Of a stretch of 64,000 bases of DNA, positions 26,822 through 35,607 are shown in pieces. The DNA lies in contig NZ_CP088014.1 in the NCBI RefSeq assembly GCF_021044685.1, positions 3,520,001-3,584,000 of the forward strand, in the 5' to 3' direction. The position numbers were made by a program, and so were the translations under genes. The notes below the pieces were generated by a model that was not told the DNA's origin, ran no database searches, and saw nothing but the letters and a program-made list of their open reading frames with translations. The stretch's first letter is position 1. Each line of letters starts with the position of its first letter. Source of the DNA: Bradyrhizobium daqingense. GTDB lineage: Bacteria; Pseudomonadota; Alphaproteobacteria; Rhizobiales; Xanthobacteraceae.

Positions 26822-27901
26822 ATGTCCGCAAACAACGCCTTCCACATTGCCGTGCTCGCCGGTGACGGCATCGGTCCCGAAGTCATAGCGCCGGCGCTCG
26901 AGGTGCTGCGCAAGGTCGAGCAGAAATCAGGCCTGAGCTTCCGCTTCACCGAGGCGCCGGCCGGTGCCAACAATTACCTCGCCACCGGAAAGTCGATGCC
27001 CGACTCGACCATCAAGCTGTGCGAGGAGGCGGATGCGATCCTGCTCGGGGCCTGCGGGCTGCCGTCGGTCCGCTACCCTGATAACACCGAGATCGCGCCG
27101 CAGATCGAGCTGCGCTTCATTTTCGATCTCTACGCCGGCGTGCGTCCGGCGCGGCTCATTCCGGGCGTGCCGAGCCCGATTGTCGGCGCGGACACGCGCG
27201 GCATCGATCTCGTCGTGGTCAGGGAGTCCACCGAAGGCCTGTTCGCCTCGATGGGCAAGGGTGTCGTCACCCACGAGGACGCGCGCGAGACCATGGTGAT
27301 CACGCGCAGGACGTCCGAGCGCCTGTTCGAGTTCTCGTTCCGCCTCGCCGAACGGCGCAAGGCGCGCGGCAAGCCGGGTGCGCTCACCTGCGTCGACAAG
27401 GCGAACGTGTTCAAGGCGTTTGCCTTCTTCCGCGGCATCTTCGACGAGATCGAGAAGAAGCATCCCAATGTGAAGACCGACCGGCTCTATGTCGATGCCT
27501 GCTCGGCGATGCTGGTGAAGCGGCCGTGGGATTTCGACGTGATGGTGATGGAGAACATGTTCGGCGACATCGTCTCCGACATCACCGCGAGCCTGATCGG
27601 CGGCCTCGGCATGGCGCCGTCGGCCGACATCGGCGACAAATACGCCGTGTTCCAGCCGTGCCACGGCACCGCGCCGGACATCATGGGGCAGGGCAAGGCC
27701 AATCCCACCGGCATGATTCTGTCGGCGGCGATGATGCTGGACTGGCTTGCCGACAAGCACGGCGTCGAGAGCGCAGCCGAGGCCGGCGAGACGATCGAGC
27801 GTGCGGTGGACCAGGTCTATGCCGGCGGCATCAAGCCGATGGAATTCGGCGGCAGCAACGGCACTGCCGATATCACGAAGGCGGTACTCGCCGCGCTTTG
27901 A
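26822..27901 (+). CDS. Isocitrate/isopropylmalate dehydrogenase family protein
   Basis: A 359-aa beta-decarboxylating dehydrogenase. Features: IAVLAGDGIGPEV at the N-terminus, VVVRESTEGLFASMGKGV, CVDKANVFKAF, and the metal-binding/nucleotide region MVMENMFGDIVSD with CHGTAPDIMGQGKANPTG. The oxidised 2-hydroxyacid could be 3-isopropylmalate, tartrate or a homologue; clustering away from leu genes argues for a non-leucine role. The ATG at 26822 follows TAGGAATCCCA. Confidence 0.85.
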   Translation: MSANNAFHIAVLAGDGIGPEVIAPALEVLRKVEQKSGLSFRFTEAPAGANNYLATGKSMPDSTIKLCEEADAILLGACGLPSVRYPDNTEIAPQIELRFIFDLYAGVRPARLIPGVPSPIVGADTRGIDLVVVRESTEGLFASMGKGVVTHEDARETMVITRRTSERLFEFSFRLAERRKARGKPGALTCVDKANVFKAFAFFRGIFDEIEKKHPNVKTDRLYVDACSAMLVKRPWDFDVMVMENMFGDIVSDITASLIGGLGMAPSADIGDKYAVFQPCHGTAPDIMGQGKANPTGMILSAAMMLDWLADKHGVESAAEAGETIERAVDQVYAGGIKPMEFGGSNGTADITKAVLAAL

Positions 27902-27964
27902 TCAAAGAAGCTGTAGCCAAAGAAAAGGTGGCCCGCGGGTCATCTTCTCGAACGATGGTTTGCT

Positions 27965-28786
27965 TCAGCGGCCCTGAAACTTGGGCCTGCGCTTTTGCAT
28001 AAAGGCCTGCCGGCCCTCGCGAAAATCCTGAGAGTCCATGCAGGCATTGCCGATCGCCTTGATCGCGTCCATGTCGCGCTGGCTCTCGTCCTTCAGAACC
28101 TGCGCGATGGTGATCTTGGCGGCCTTGATCGCGAGCGGCGCGTTTTCGGAAATGGCGTGCGCAAGCCCCATGGTCTCGGCCCAGAGGTCGTCGACCGGGA
28201 ACACGCGCTCGACGAGGCCAATGCGCAGTGCCTCGGCGGAATCAATGCGCATGCCCGTGTACATCAACAAGCGTGCCCAGGACGGTCCGACCAGCGACAC
28301 CAGGTGCCGCAAGCCGTCATAACCATAGGCGATGCCGAGCCTGGCGGCGGGAATGCCGAACTGACTGTCGTGCGACGCGATGCGGATATCGGCAAGCATC
28401 GCGACCTGCATGCCGCCGCCGAGGCAAAAGCCCTGGATGCAGGCGATGGTCGGTTTGGGATAGTCGGCGAGCAGCGCGCGCTGGGCAGCGCTGCGCCTGG
28501 CATATTCCTCTGAAGCCGCCGCGTTATGGCGAGTCTTCTCGAACTGGCTGATGTCGGCCCCTGACACGAATGCTTTGCCACCTGCGCCACGCAGGATCAC
28601 GACGCGCACGGTGTCGTCGTCGCGCAGGCTCGTCAGCGCCGCACCGAACCCCTCCCACATCTCCAGCGACATCGCGTTGCGCTTGTCGGGGTTGTTGAAG
28701 GTGATCACGCCGACGCCGCGGGTCGTGTGCTTGAGGATCTTGCCGTCGGCGTAAGCCGTTTCGGCGGTGCTTGATATGTCGGACAT
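27965..28786 (-). CDS. Enoyl-CoA hydratase/isomerase family protein
   Basis: A 273-aa crotonase. The oxyanion-hole segments are FVSGADISQF and GFCLGGGMQVAMLADIRIAS, followed by FGIPAARLGIAYGYDGL. Of the two catalytic glutamates of classical hydratases only part is evident, so hydratase versus isomerase or another crotonase activity is open. The ATG at 28786 is preferred to a TTG at 28816. It converges on the IMDH-like gene with a 63-bp spacer. Confidence 0.82.
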   Translation of the reverse strand: MSDISSTAETAYADGKILKHTTRGVGVITFNNPDKRNAMSLEMWEGFGAALTSLRDDDTVRVVILRGAGGKAFVSGADISQFEKTRHNAAASEEYARRSAAQRALLADYPKPTIACIQGFCLGGGMQVAMLADIRIASHDSQFGIPAARLGIAYGYDGLRHLVSLVGPSWARLLMYTGMRIDSAEALRIGLVERVFPVDDLWAETMGLAHAISENAPLAIKAAKITIAQVLKDESQRDMDAIKAIGNACMDSQDFREGRQAFMQKRRPKFQGR

Positions 28787-29077
28787 CGCGCGCTCGCTGG
28801 TTATGGCGAGGTGCAATGTGCTGCGCGGGCATCGCGACGGTCAACGGGAACGGGATAGGCGCGCTTGCATCCGCCTGTGCTGCGATTGCATGGCGCGCCC
28901 AAGGTTCGAGGACGGTACCAAACGGCCAAGAAAAAGCGGCGGCCATGCCGCCCCGAGACAGTCCGTGCGCAAGGGCGCCGGCACAGCATATCTCGCTCGG
29001 TCTGGTCCAATCCGGCCGCATCCCCGTGACGCGGCGGATTGAACGTCGGCCGTTGAAGGCCGGACCGTCGATCGATC

Positions 29078-29470
29078 TCAGCTTTCGTTCGCGGCGATCG
29101 ATTCCATCAGCGAGACGAGCTGACGTTGCACCGTCTGGTCCTTGATCTTGCTGTAGGCGCGCAGCAGCCGGAGGCTGAAGGCGCTGTCGAGGAAGAGCAG
29201 GCTCTCCACTTCGCGCGCCTTGTTGTCGCCGTCATAGAAGAAGGTCACGGGCACATCGAGGGCCGAGGCGATCTGCTGAAGCCGAGCCGCGCCGACGCGA
29301 TTGACGCCCTTCTCGTATTTCTGGACCTGCTGGAAGCTGACGCCCAGCTTCTCGCCCAGCTCGGCTTGCGAGATCTTCATCTCGACGCGCCGCAACCGGA
29401 TCCGCTTGCCAAGCTCAATGTCCGGCTTGCCGGCACTGCGCTGCTTCATTCTCTTCGCCGCTGCTTTCAT
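29078..29470 (-). CDS. XRE-family transcriptional regulator
   Basis: A 130-aa protein. Helix-turn-helix at about residues 20-75 (GKRIRLRRVEMKISQAELGE, then GVSFQQVQKYEKGVNRVG), followed by a short helical C-terminus without a recognisable sensor domain. The pattern resembles the SinR/Cro-like regulators abundant in rhizobia. Its ATG lies 6 bp after the LysR stop, so the two regulators are cotranscribed. Targets unknown. Confidence 0.85.
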   Translation of the reverse strand: MKAAAKRMKQRSAGKPDIELGKRIRLRRVEMKISQAELGEKLGVSFQQVQKYEKGVNRVGAARLQQIASALDVPVTFFYDGDNKAREVESLLFLDSAFSLRLLRAYSKIKDQTVQRQLVSLMESIAANES

Positions 29471-29476
29471 CTTCGT

Positions 29477-30526
29477 TCACCGTTGTTCTTCGGTTGAAAA
29501 TCCCCCGAAGAGCTGGGTCAGGGGTTCGCCCATATAGGAGTCCTTGAATTCATGCGGATGCACGAACTCTTCCTTAAACCACGGGAAACGAGCTGGATTG
29601 AAAGCCTCGATCAGCCAGTCAATCATGTGCCGCACGCGCGGAATCCGTCCGCTACCGGGATGGTAGGACAGCCAGATATCCAGCGGCCGGTTCAGCTCAA
29701 CCTCCAGTGGAATCAGTTTCCCGCCGAGCGCAATGGCGTAGCTCGGGAAGACGCCGATGCCGGCGCCATTTGCGACCGCCCAATAGTTGGCGCTCGAGAC
29801 GTTGGTCTTCATGACCAAAAGGTCACGCTCCGAAACGCCCGGGAAGAAGCTCTCGAAAGATTCCTTGGCGGCGAGCTGGTCGGCGAATTGCAGCACCAGG
29901 CGGTGCTTGATCAATTCGGCCGCCGAACGCGGCGCGCCATGTTTTGCGATGTATTTCTCGGCGGCCCAGAACATCAGATGCATGCGGCCGAGCCGCACCA
30001 GCTTGACGTCGAGCGCCGAGGGACGCGACAGATGGATGGCGACGTCGGCCTCGTGGCGGGAGACGTCGGCCGAGCGCATCGCGCAATGCAGGTCGACCAG
30101 GATCTTCGGATAGGCCTGCTGAAACTCGACCAGCCGCGGGGCAAGCCAGAACGTCCCAAGTCCCTCGGTGACGGCGACACGGACCTCGCCGGACAGCGCG
30201 TTGGCGGTCGAATCGCTGGTGCGCAGCACGTCGAAGGCGGCCGCCTCCATGCGCTCGACGGCCGAGACCACCATCGCGCCTTCATCGGTCAGATGCGTGC
30301 CGTGAACGTCGCGGGTGAAGAGGGTGGTGCCGGTCTGGCGCTCGAAATCATCGATCCGGCGGCGGACGGCGTTGATCGATAGCGAAAGGCGTTCGGCCGC
30401 CGAGCGGAAACTTCCGCATCGAACGACTTCCAGAAATATGCGGGCCGCGTCCCAATCCGAGAGGCCGCCGAGGTTTGGTTTTGGGCGTTCTTCCAGCGGA
30501 ACGCCCCTTTCCGCCAAGGAGTGCAT
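29477..30526 (-). CDS. LysR-family transcriptional regulator
   Basis: A 349-aa protein, longer than usual because of about 24 extra N-terminal residues and a C-terminal tail. The HTH lies at about residues 27-85 (DWDAARIFLEVVRCGSFRSA, then LSINAVRRRIDDFE). The effector domain follows (EVRVAVTEGLGTFWLAPRLV). Ligand unknown. It is the first gene of a LysR-XRE pair. Confidence 0.85.
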   Translation of the reverse strand: MHSLAERGVPLEERPKPNLGGLSDWDAARIFLEVVRCGSFRSAAERLSLSINAVRRRIDDFERQTGTTLFTRDVHGTHLTDEGAMVVSAVERMEAAAFDVLRTSDSTANALSGEVRVAVTEGLGTFWLAPRLVEFQQAYPKILVDLHCAMRSADVSRHEADVAIHLSRPSALDVKLVRLGRMHLMFWAAEKYIAKHGAPRSAAELIKHRLVLQFADQLAAKESFESFFPGVSERDLLVMKTNVSSANYWAVANGAGIGVFPSYAIALGGKLIPLEVELNRPLDIWLSYHPGSGRIPRVRHMIDWLIEAFNPARFPWFKEEFVHPHEFKDSYMGEPLTQLFGGFSTEEQR

Positions 30527-31008
30527 ACAATTCCCTTCAGGACGCTAAACTGGCAGAATCTGGCGCAAACCACAACCACTGCGGGTTGGGGAGCGGTGAG
30601 TTTTGAACCTCATCGTTACCGACGTGCAAGTGGTATTTGAGTGTTGCCAAGGCTGGGGAATTGGGCAAGTTATTGCCCGCTTGAGGGGTATCGCGTGAGT
30701 TCCGTTGCGAGCCTTGAGATGGCTGCAGGATCGTCGGCGTTGTCAGCCATGTGCGTTCCTGCGCGAGAGCCGTTGCCACCGTCCCAGGTGGATTTATCAC
30801 CGCGCATGAGGAGTCGTGTCCCGGACCGTTCCGGCGATTCTCGGTGGTGCCTTGAAACGATGTCGGCAGGAACCGCAGTTTCACCGCAGAAACCCGCTGA
30901 AATGCTGTTCAGAGGCGTCCGGGCCTCGTGCTATCTTTGTACATCTACGGGGCCCGAGGGGATCGTCACAATCACGTCTCGCAGGCCGAGCTAACGGAAA
31001 GAACGCCG
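30527..31008. other. Intergenic region between divergent LysR gene and a small unknown gene
   Basis: 482 bp holding the promoters of the two divergent genes. No confident coding region, sigma-54 motif, FixK box or strong hairpin was found by eye. Confidence 0.5.
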
Positions 31009-31275
31009 GTGTCGCATTCAGACGAACAATTGCAGTCGGTGCTGGAAACGCTCGAGGAGTGCCGGAGGGTTCTCATTGCGAGCAACAGCCGCGAGTCGGC
31101 CGAGCTGCTGTCCATTGTCATCCTCGACGTCAGGATGAGGCTCAAAGGAATTGACGATGCCGATCTCAAGGCATTGTGCGACGAAATGCTGCGGAGCGCT
31201 GCGAGCGAACCGCCGTCCCCTTCCAAGCAGGCGCAGGTCCAGCCCCGGCGTCCGCTGCTCCGCGTGGTGAAGTAG
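31009..31275 (+). CDS. Small hypothetical protein (88 aa)
   Basis: Not recognised. Read from a GTG at 31009 with GGAAAG 7 nt upstream. The N-terminal two thirds is helical with heptad-like leucines (EQLQSVLETLEECRRVLIAS, then LLSIVILDVRMRLKGIDDAD) and the tail is basic and Pro-rich (QVQPRRPLLRVVK). No signal peptide or membrane segment. A hairpin at 31287-31308 follows the stop. Confidence 0.55.
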   Translation: MSHSDEQLQSVLETLEECRRVLIASNSRESAELLSIVILDVRMRLKGIDDADLKALCDEMLRSAASEPPSPSKQAQVQPRRPLLRVVK

Positions 31276-31286
31276 CCGCGCCGCCG

Positions 31287-31308
31287 AATCTCGCTGTTTG
31301 GCGAGATT
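31287..31308 (+). terminator. Hairpin after the 88-aa gene
   Basis: Perfect 8-bp stem AATCTCGC / GCGAGATT with a TGTTTG loop, 11 bp after the stop. It is followed by TGTG rather than a long T-tract, so termination may be weak. A second imperfect dyad around GTGATCAC lies at 31321-31350. Confidence 0.45.
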
Positions 31309-31478
31309 TGTGCGCGTCCCGATGCCGTATCTGTGATCACGGATGGCATCGGGAGGAGCCCTGGTTTTGCGCGCCTCTGTTGCGCATTCCCCGGCATCGG
31401 CTACACCAGGAGCCGGTTCGGCTCCGGTCGCGCGCTTCCGTCGCGTCGTGCCGGGCCTGAGATGGCTCCGATTGCATC

Positions 31479-32210
31479 ATGCAAAATGTTTCGATCCCGG
31501 CGGCGCTGATTGCCGGCCTCGTCAGCTTCCTCTCGCCTTGCGTCCTGCCTCTGGTCCCGCCTTATCTGGTCTACCTCACGGGCGCCACGATCGAGCATGT
31601 CGAGAGCGACAAGCCGGCTGCGGCCTCCAAGCGCGCGATCCTGATGTCGGCGCTCCTGTTCGTGCTCGGCTTCTCCACGGTGTTCGTGGCGCTCGGCGCC
31701 AGTGCTTCGCTGATCGGCGGGCTGATCCGCGCCTGGTCGGGCGAACTGTCGATCCTCGCCGGCATCGTCATCATCATCATGGGCCTGCACTTCCTCGGAC
31801 TGACACGGATCGGTTTGTTGATGCGCGAGGGCCGTCTGTCGATCCCCAAACCCGTCGGGCTGTGGGGCGCCTACATCATGGGGCTCGCCTTCGCCTTCGG
31901 CTGGACACCCTGCATCGGCCCGATCCTCGCGGCGATCCTCTCGATCGCCGCGGCGGAAGCAACGGTGACCAAGGGCGCGGGCCTGCTCGCGGTCTATTCC
32001 GCCGGGCTCGGCATTCCCTTCCTGCTCGCCGCCCTGATGATCGAGCAATTCTCCGCGCTGTTCGCACGGATGAAGGGCCAGCTCGTCAATGTCGAGCGCG
32101 TCATGGGCGTGTTGATGGTGATCACCGGCATCGGCTTCCTCACCGGCGCAGTCTCGAATGTGAGCATCTGGCTGCTGGAGACCTTCCCGGCGTTGCAGAC
32201 GATCGGGTAG
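31479..32210 (+). CDS. ccdA: CcdA-type cytochrome c biogenesis / thiol-disulfide transporter
   Basis: A 243-aa protein with six membrane segments. The two redox cysteines lie in LSPCVLPLVPPYLVYLTG and GWTPCIGPILAAILS, as in CcdA/DsbD-beta. It carries reducing equivalents from cytosolic thioredoxin to periplasmic partners that keep apocytochrome c haem sites reduced. No periplasmic thioredoxin partner gene is adjacent. The role would support maturation of c-type cytochromes such as FixO and FixP. Confidence 0.9.
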   Translation: MQNVSIPAALIAGLVSFLSPCVLPLVPPYLVYLTGATIEHVESDKPAAASKRAILMSALLFVLGFSTVFVALGASASLIGGLIRAWSGELSILAGIVIIIMGLHFLGLTRIGLLMREGRLSIPKPVGLWGAYIMGLAFAFGWTPCIGPILAAILSIAAAEATVTKGAGLLAVYSAGLGIPFLLAALMIEQFSALFARMKGQLVNVERVMGVLMVITGIGFLTGAVSNVSIWLLETFPALQTIG

Positions 32211-32353
32211 GGTGGAACCGTGTTTTCACGGGTGGAAAACCGGATCTTGAGGACCACCGCGCAAGCCAGGACATGCTCTCCTGCGGTCGAGAGATATCAA
32301 ACCTTTCCGGTCCCGAGGCGTTGCAGCAGGGAGAACTGCATGATGGAGATCGC

Positions 32354-32626
32354 GTGAACAAGACACTGGTTTTAGAGCCGTTGCCTAACAACGCCGCTTT
32401 GGTTGCCTGGCAGTTCGTTGGGCAGCCGTTTCAGGAGTGGCCGAGCTGGGTTCAATCGACCTGCTCGCTGCAGAAGGATGCTGAGGGAAAATTCGAGCTC
32501 CGCCACGCGCGGCGCAGCGGCACTCAGATCGTCTATCTTGGCGAGTGGCTTGTGAGAGATCTGGACGGTGGCGTTGACTTCTATACGGACGCCGAGATCT
32601 GGGCGCGGTTCACTGCAAGACGCTGA
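32354..32626 (+). CDS. Small hypothetical protein (90 aa)
   Basis: Not recognised. GTG start at 32354 with a well-placed GGAG 5 nt upstream, and a T-rich terminator directly after the stop, support a real gene. The protein is Trp-rich (AWQFVGQPFQEWPSWVQSTC) and ends with GEWLVRDLDGGVDFYTDAEI, looking like a compact soluble beta domain. No signal peptide. Function unknown. Confidence 0.6.
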   Translation: MNKTLVLEPLPNNAALVAWQFVGQPFQEWPSWVQSTCSLQKDAEGKFELRHARRSGTQIVYLGEWLVRDLDGGVDFYTDAEIWARFTARR

Positions 32627-32633
32627 GCGCTGT

Positions 32634-32663
32634 GGCGCGTTGATCGCGCCTTAGTCTTTTTGA
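32634..32663 (+). terminator. Rho-independent terminator after the 90-aa gene
   Basis: GGCGCG-TTGAT-CGCGCC stem-loop followed by TTAGTCTTTTTG, 8 bp after the stop codon. Confidence 0.75.
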
Positions 32664-32872
32664 TTTGAGCTCCAGCCGATCAAAAGCCTGTGTCGTTGGT
32701 GGGGCAAAACGCCTCGCTGCCGAAGCTCTCTGCAGAATGCAATCTATGGTAATATTTCATCGTACTGCACCCTGAGGGGCAATTTTCAAAGACCTATACT
32801 GAAACGAGCATTTGGAACAATCGACACCTTCGTCGCCCCTCTCCCTTTCAGCATTTCAAGCAGGAGCAAGCG

Positions 32873-34426
32873 ATGGGAACCGACGTAAACGTTCAGCCCG
32901 GCCACGGCAAAGCCGGACGTCAACCGACGCGGCAATTTCTGGATACGCTGACCGGACACGATGATCCCGGCATGTTCGGCCGGATGTTTCCGACACTCGA
33001 ACCTCTGGCGGTCGACGACGGTCCGCTGCATGAGCTTGCCGATGCGATGAAAGATCCAGTTCCTGGCGACGCTGCCGGAAACAATGTCAACGTGCCCGCC
33101 GGCTTCACCTATCTCGGACAATTCGTCGATCATGACATCACGCTGGACCTGACCTCCTTTGGCGACAAGGAGGCCGATCCCATGGCTGTACAGAATTTCC
33201 GCACGCCGGCGCTCGACCTCGACAGCGTGTATGGTCTCGGTCCCGACGGAAGCCGTCACCTGTACGCGCGCAATTCTGCCACCGACAGCGGCAGGACTCC
33301 GGGACCCAAGCTCCTGACCGGCAAGACCGTCAATGTCCCGCTTGGAAACGTCACCGGAGATCATCGCAACGATCTTCCGCGCAGCCCCGAAGGGTTCGCG
33401 CTGATCGGCGATCATCGCAACGACGAGAACCTCGTCGTTGCGCAAACCCATCTTGCCATGCTCAAGTTTCACAACAAGGTTTGCGATCAGCTCGCGGCGG
33501 CTGGCAAGCCGCCGGGTGAAATCTTCGAGGAAGCGCGCCGGATCGTAACCTGGCATTACCAGTGGATGGTCTTGCACGACTTCGTGGAGCGGATCACCGA
33601 GAAGGGGATCGTGGCGAAGATCCTCGAGCAGGGTCGGCGCTTCTATCGCTTCAAGAAGACGCCTTATATGCCCGTCGAGTTTTCCGCTGCCGTCTACCGC
33701 CTCGGCCACAGCATGGTTCGTGAAGCCTACAGCCACAACAGGGTCTTCACGTTCGGACCTGGTAACATCCCCGCGACGCTCGATTTGCTGTTCAGGTTCA
33801 CCGGGCTCTCGGGAGGCATCATTGGAGATCTCGCGCCCGATCCGATCCAGCCGCCGCTCCCGCTTCCGGTGCTTTCAAGCAATTGGATCATCGATTGGCG
33901 CCGCTACTACCAAGTCCTGCCCTCCAATCCGGCAGGGGTGGCATTGAATGCATCTCGCAAGATCGACCCCTTCGTCGTGCCGCAACTCCACACTTTGCCC
34001 GGCGACGGCGGCAGCCTGCCGTTCCGCAATCTCAAGCGCGGGGTGCTCCTGGGATTGCCGTCCGGGCAGGACGTGGCCAGGGCCATGAAGATCAAGAATC
34101 CATTGACGCCGGAAGAAATCTCGAAGGGGACCGACGGCGGAGTGGCGAAGAAGCATGGTCTGCACGAGCACACGCCGCTCTGGTACTACATCCTCAAGGA
34201 GGCGGAGCAGCGGGGCGCTGGTGAACGGCTCGGGCCGGTTGGCGCGACGTTGCTTGCCGAGGTCTTCGTCGGCCTCGTTCATGGCGATCGCCAGTCGTAC
34301 CTTTGGCTCAAGGGCAAGACCTGGAAGCCGACGCTTCCGTCGCAGGTGCCGGGCGAATTCACGATGGCTGACCTGCTGCGCTTCGTCGGGGATATCAGCC
34401 CGATCGACGGCATCTCGACCGTCTAG
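32873..34426 (+). CDS. Animal-type haem peroxidase
   Basis: A 517-aa protein of the peroxidase-cyclooxygenase superfamily. The distal haem site is TYLGQFVDHDITLDL, with Gln83, Asp86, His87 and Asp88. Next come LDLDSVYG, GDHRNDENLVVAQTHLAMLK with FHNKV (the family's helix motif), and RLGHSMVREAYSHNR with the proximal His. No signal peptide or membrane segment is visible, so it may be cytosolic or exported by a non-classical route. The ATG at 32873 follows CAGGAGCAAGCG. The substrate (halide, fatty acid or peroxide scavenging) cannot be told. Confidence 0.85.
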   Translation: MGTDVNVQPGHGKAGRQPTRQFLDTLTGHDDPGMFGRMFPTLEPLAVDDGPLHELADAMKDPVPGDAAGNNVNVPAGFTYLGQFVDHDITLDLTSFGDKEADPMAVQNFRTPALDLDSVYGLGPDGSRHLYARNSATDSGRTPGPKLLTGKTVNVPLGNVTGDHRNDLPRSPEGFALIGDHRNDENLVVAQTHLAMLKFHNKVCDQLAAAGKPPGEIFEEARRIVTWHYQWMVLHDFVERITEKGIVAKILEQGRRFYRFKKTPYMPVEFSAAVYRLGHSMVREAYSHNRVFTFGPGNIPATLDLLFRFTGLSGGIIGDLAPDPIQPPLPLPVLSSNWIIDWRRYYQVLPSNPAGVALNASRKIDPFVVPQLHTLPGDGGSLPFRNLKRGVLLGLPSGQDVARAMKIKNPLTPEEISKGTDGGVAKKHGLHEHTPLWYYILKEAEQRGAGERLGPVGATLLAEVFVGLVHGDRQSYLWLKGKTWKPTLPSQVPGEFTMADLLRFVGDISPIDGISTV

Positions 34427-34504
34427 GCCGGAGGCCCGACGATCGCAGGTCGCTGCAATGAGGGCCGGCCCGCAGACGTCCCAGGCGCTGCGTCCATTGG
34501 ACGA

Positions 34505-34527
34505 ACCGGCGCGCTCAGCGCGCCGGT
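34505..34527. terminator. Hairpin between convergent peroxidase and ABC binding-protein genes
   Basis: Perfect 10-bp GC-rich stem (ACCGGCGCGC / GCGCGCCGGT) with a TCA loop. Symmetrical and placed between convergent genes, so a bidirectional terminator is likely. Confidence 0.55.
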
Positions 34528-34547
34528 CTCGACATTTGCAAACAGGC

Positions 34548-35603
34548 TCAGGGCTTGAACACGTAGCCCGGCGAGATCGCCGCCGACTCCGGGATCGGCG
34601 GCAGGTCGGCGAACAGCTCGGGACGATCCTTCATGACCTTGAGAATGTGCTTCGGCTCGATATGCGCATTGACGTCGAAGGTCGATTTGAGGATGCCGAG
34701 GCGGGCCAGCCGATCCTCGGCGCTCCAGAGCGCGCGGTAATTGTTCGCCGACAGCCGGCGGTCCGCCTGCTGGATGTTGAACTGCATCGCAGCCTCCGCG
34801 ACCTCCTGCTTCAGTCCCGGAATCCAGCGCGTGGCAACTTGCGCGGCCTGCTTCGGATTCTTGCGCATCCATTGATCGGCCTCGGAGACGGCGGCGAGGA
34901 ATTTCTCGATGGTCTCGCCGTTGGCCTGCACCCAGGGGCGCAGCGCGACGTTGAAGCCGATATAGGAGATCACGTCGCCGCCTCGGATGATCTCGACCGC
35001 GCCGGGCACGTCCTTGCCCGCGACGATCGGCCAGGGGTCCCAGCCCGAGAACGCATCGATGCCCTTGGCGAGCAGCGCGACGGTCATGTCCGGCGGCGGC
35101 GTGTTGACCAGCGTCACGTCATCCGGCTTCAGCCCCGCCTTCTCCAGCGTCGCCAGGATATAGAGGTGGTTGATGGTGCCGAAGGACGCCGCAATCTTTT
35201 TGCCCTTCAGCGTCGACAGGTCGCCCTTGACGATGCCTGAACCCTCGCGCGCGATGATCGCCATGGTCGCGTCGGAGCCGGCCTTGGTGGCGTTGCCGCT
35301 GTAATTGCCGAGCGCGACGAGGTCCATGCCGCGCAGCACAGCGCCGATCATGGGCACGCCGACCTGCACGATCTCGCTTTCGCCGGCCTGCAATGCGTTC
35401 AGCGCGTCGACGCCGGTCGCATAGGGGCGCGCGATCGTGACATCGAGCCCGTATTTCTCGAAGAAGCCGCGCTCGAGGGCGATCGGCAGGCCGATCTGGT
35501 CGATGCCGGTCACCATGCCGGCCTTGAGTTTGGTCAGGGTCTGGGCGCTTGCCGGCACCATGCCGGCGAGAAGCGCCAGTCCAAGCAGCGCGAGTCGTTT
35601 CAT
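34548..35603 (-). CDS. ABC transporter substrate-binding protein (NMT1/SsuA/TauA-like)
   Basis: A 351-aa protein with signal peptide (MKRLALLGLALLAGMVPASA). The periplasmic fold resembles nitrate/sulfonate/taurine-type binding proteins: GLPIALERGFFEKYGLDVTI, ALQAGESEIVQVGVPM, and GWDPWPIVAGKDVPGA. Ligand unknown. It is the last gene of a five-gene minus-strand operon with two permeases, an ATPase and a 110-aa protein. Confidence 0.87.
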   Translation of the reverse strand: MKRLALLGLALLAGMVPASAQTLTKLKAGMVTGIDQIGLPIALERGFFEKYGLDVTIARPYATGVDALNALQAGESEIVQVGVPMIGAVLRGMDLVALGNYSGNATKAGSDATMAIIAREGSGIVKGDLSTLKGKKIAASFGTINHLYILATLEKAGLKPDDVTLVNTPPPDMTVALLAKGIDAFSGWDPWPIVAGKDVPGAVEIIRGGDVISYIGFNVALRPWVQANGETIEKFLAAVSEADQWMRKNPKQAAQVATRWIPGLKQEVAEAAMQFNIQQADRRLSANNYRALWSAEDRLARLGILKSTFDVNAHIEPKHILKVMKDRPELFADLPPIPESAAISPGYVFKP

Positions 35604-35607
35604 AGTC

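Noticed and set aside
28787..29077. Possible small genes between the enoyl-CoA hydratase and XRE genes
   Set aside because: Short frames exist but none has a convincing ribosome site or protein-like composition.
31343..32353. Long plus-strand frame reading from 31343 into the 90-aa gene
   Set aside because: It overlaps ccdA in another frame; only the last part, from GTG 32354, has a ribosome site and plausible protein composition.
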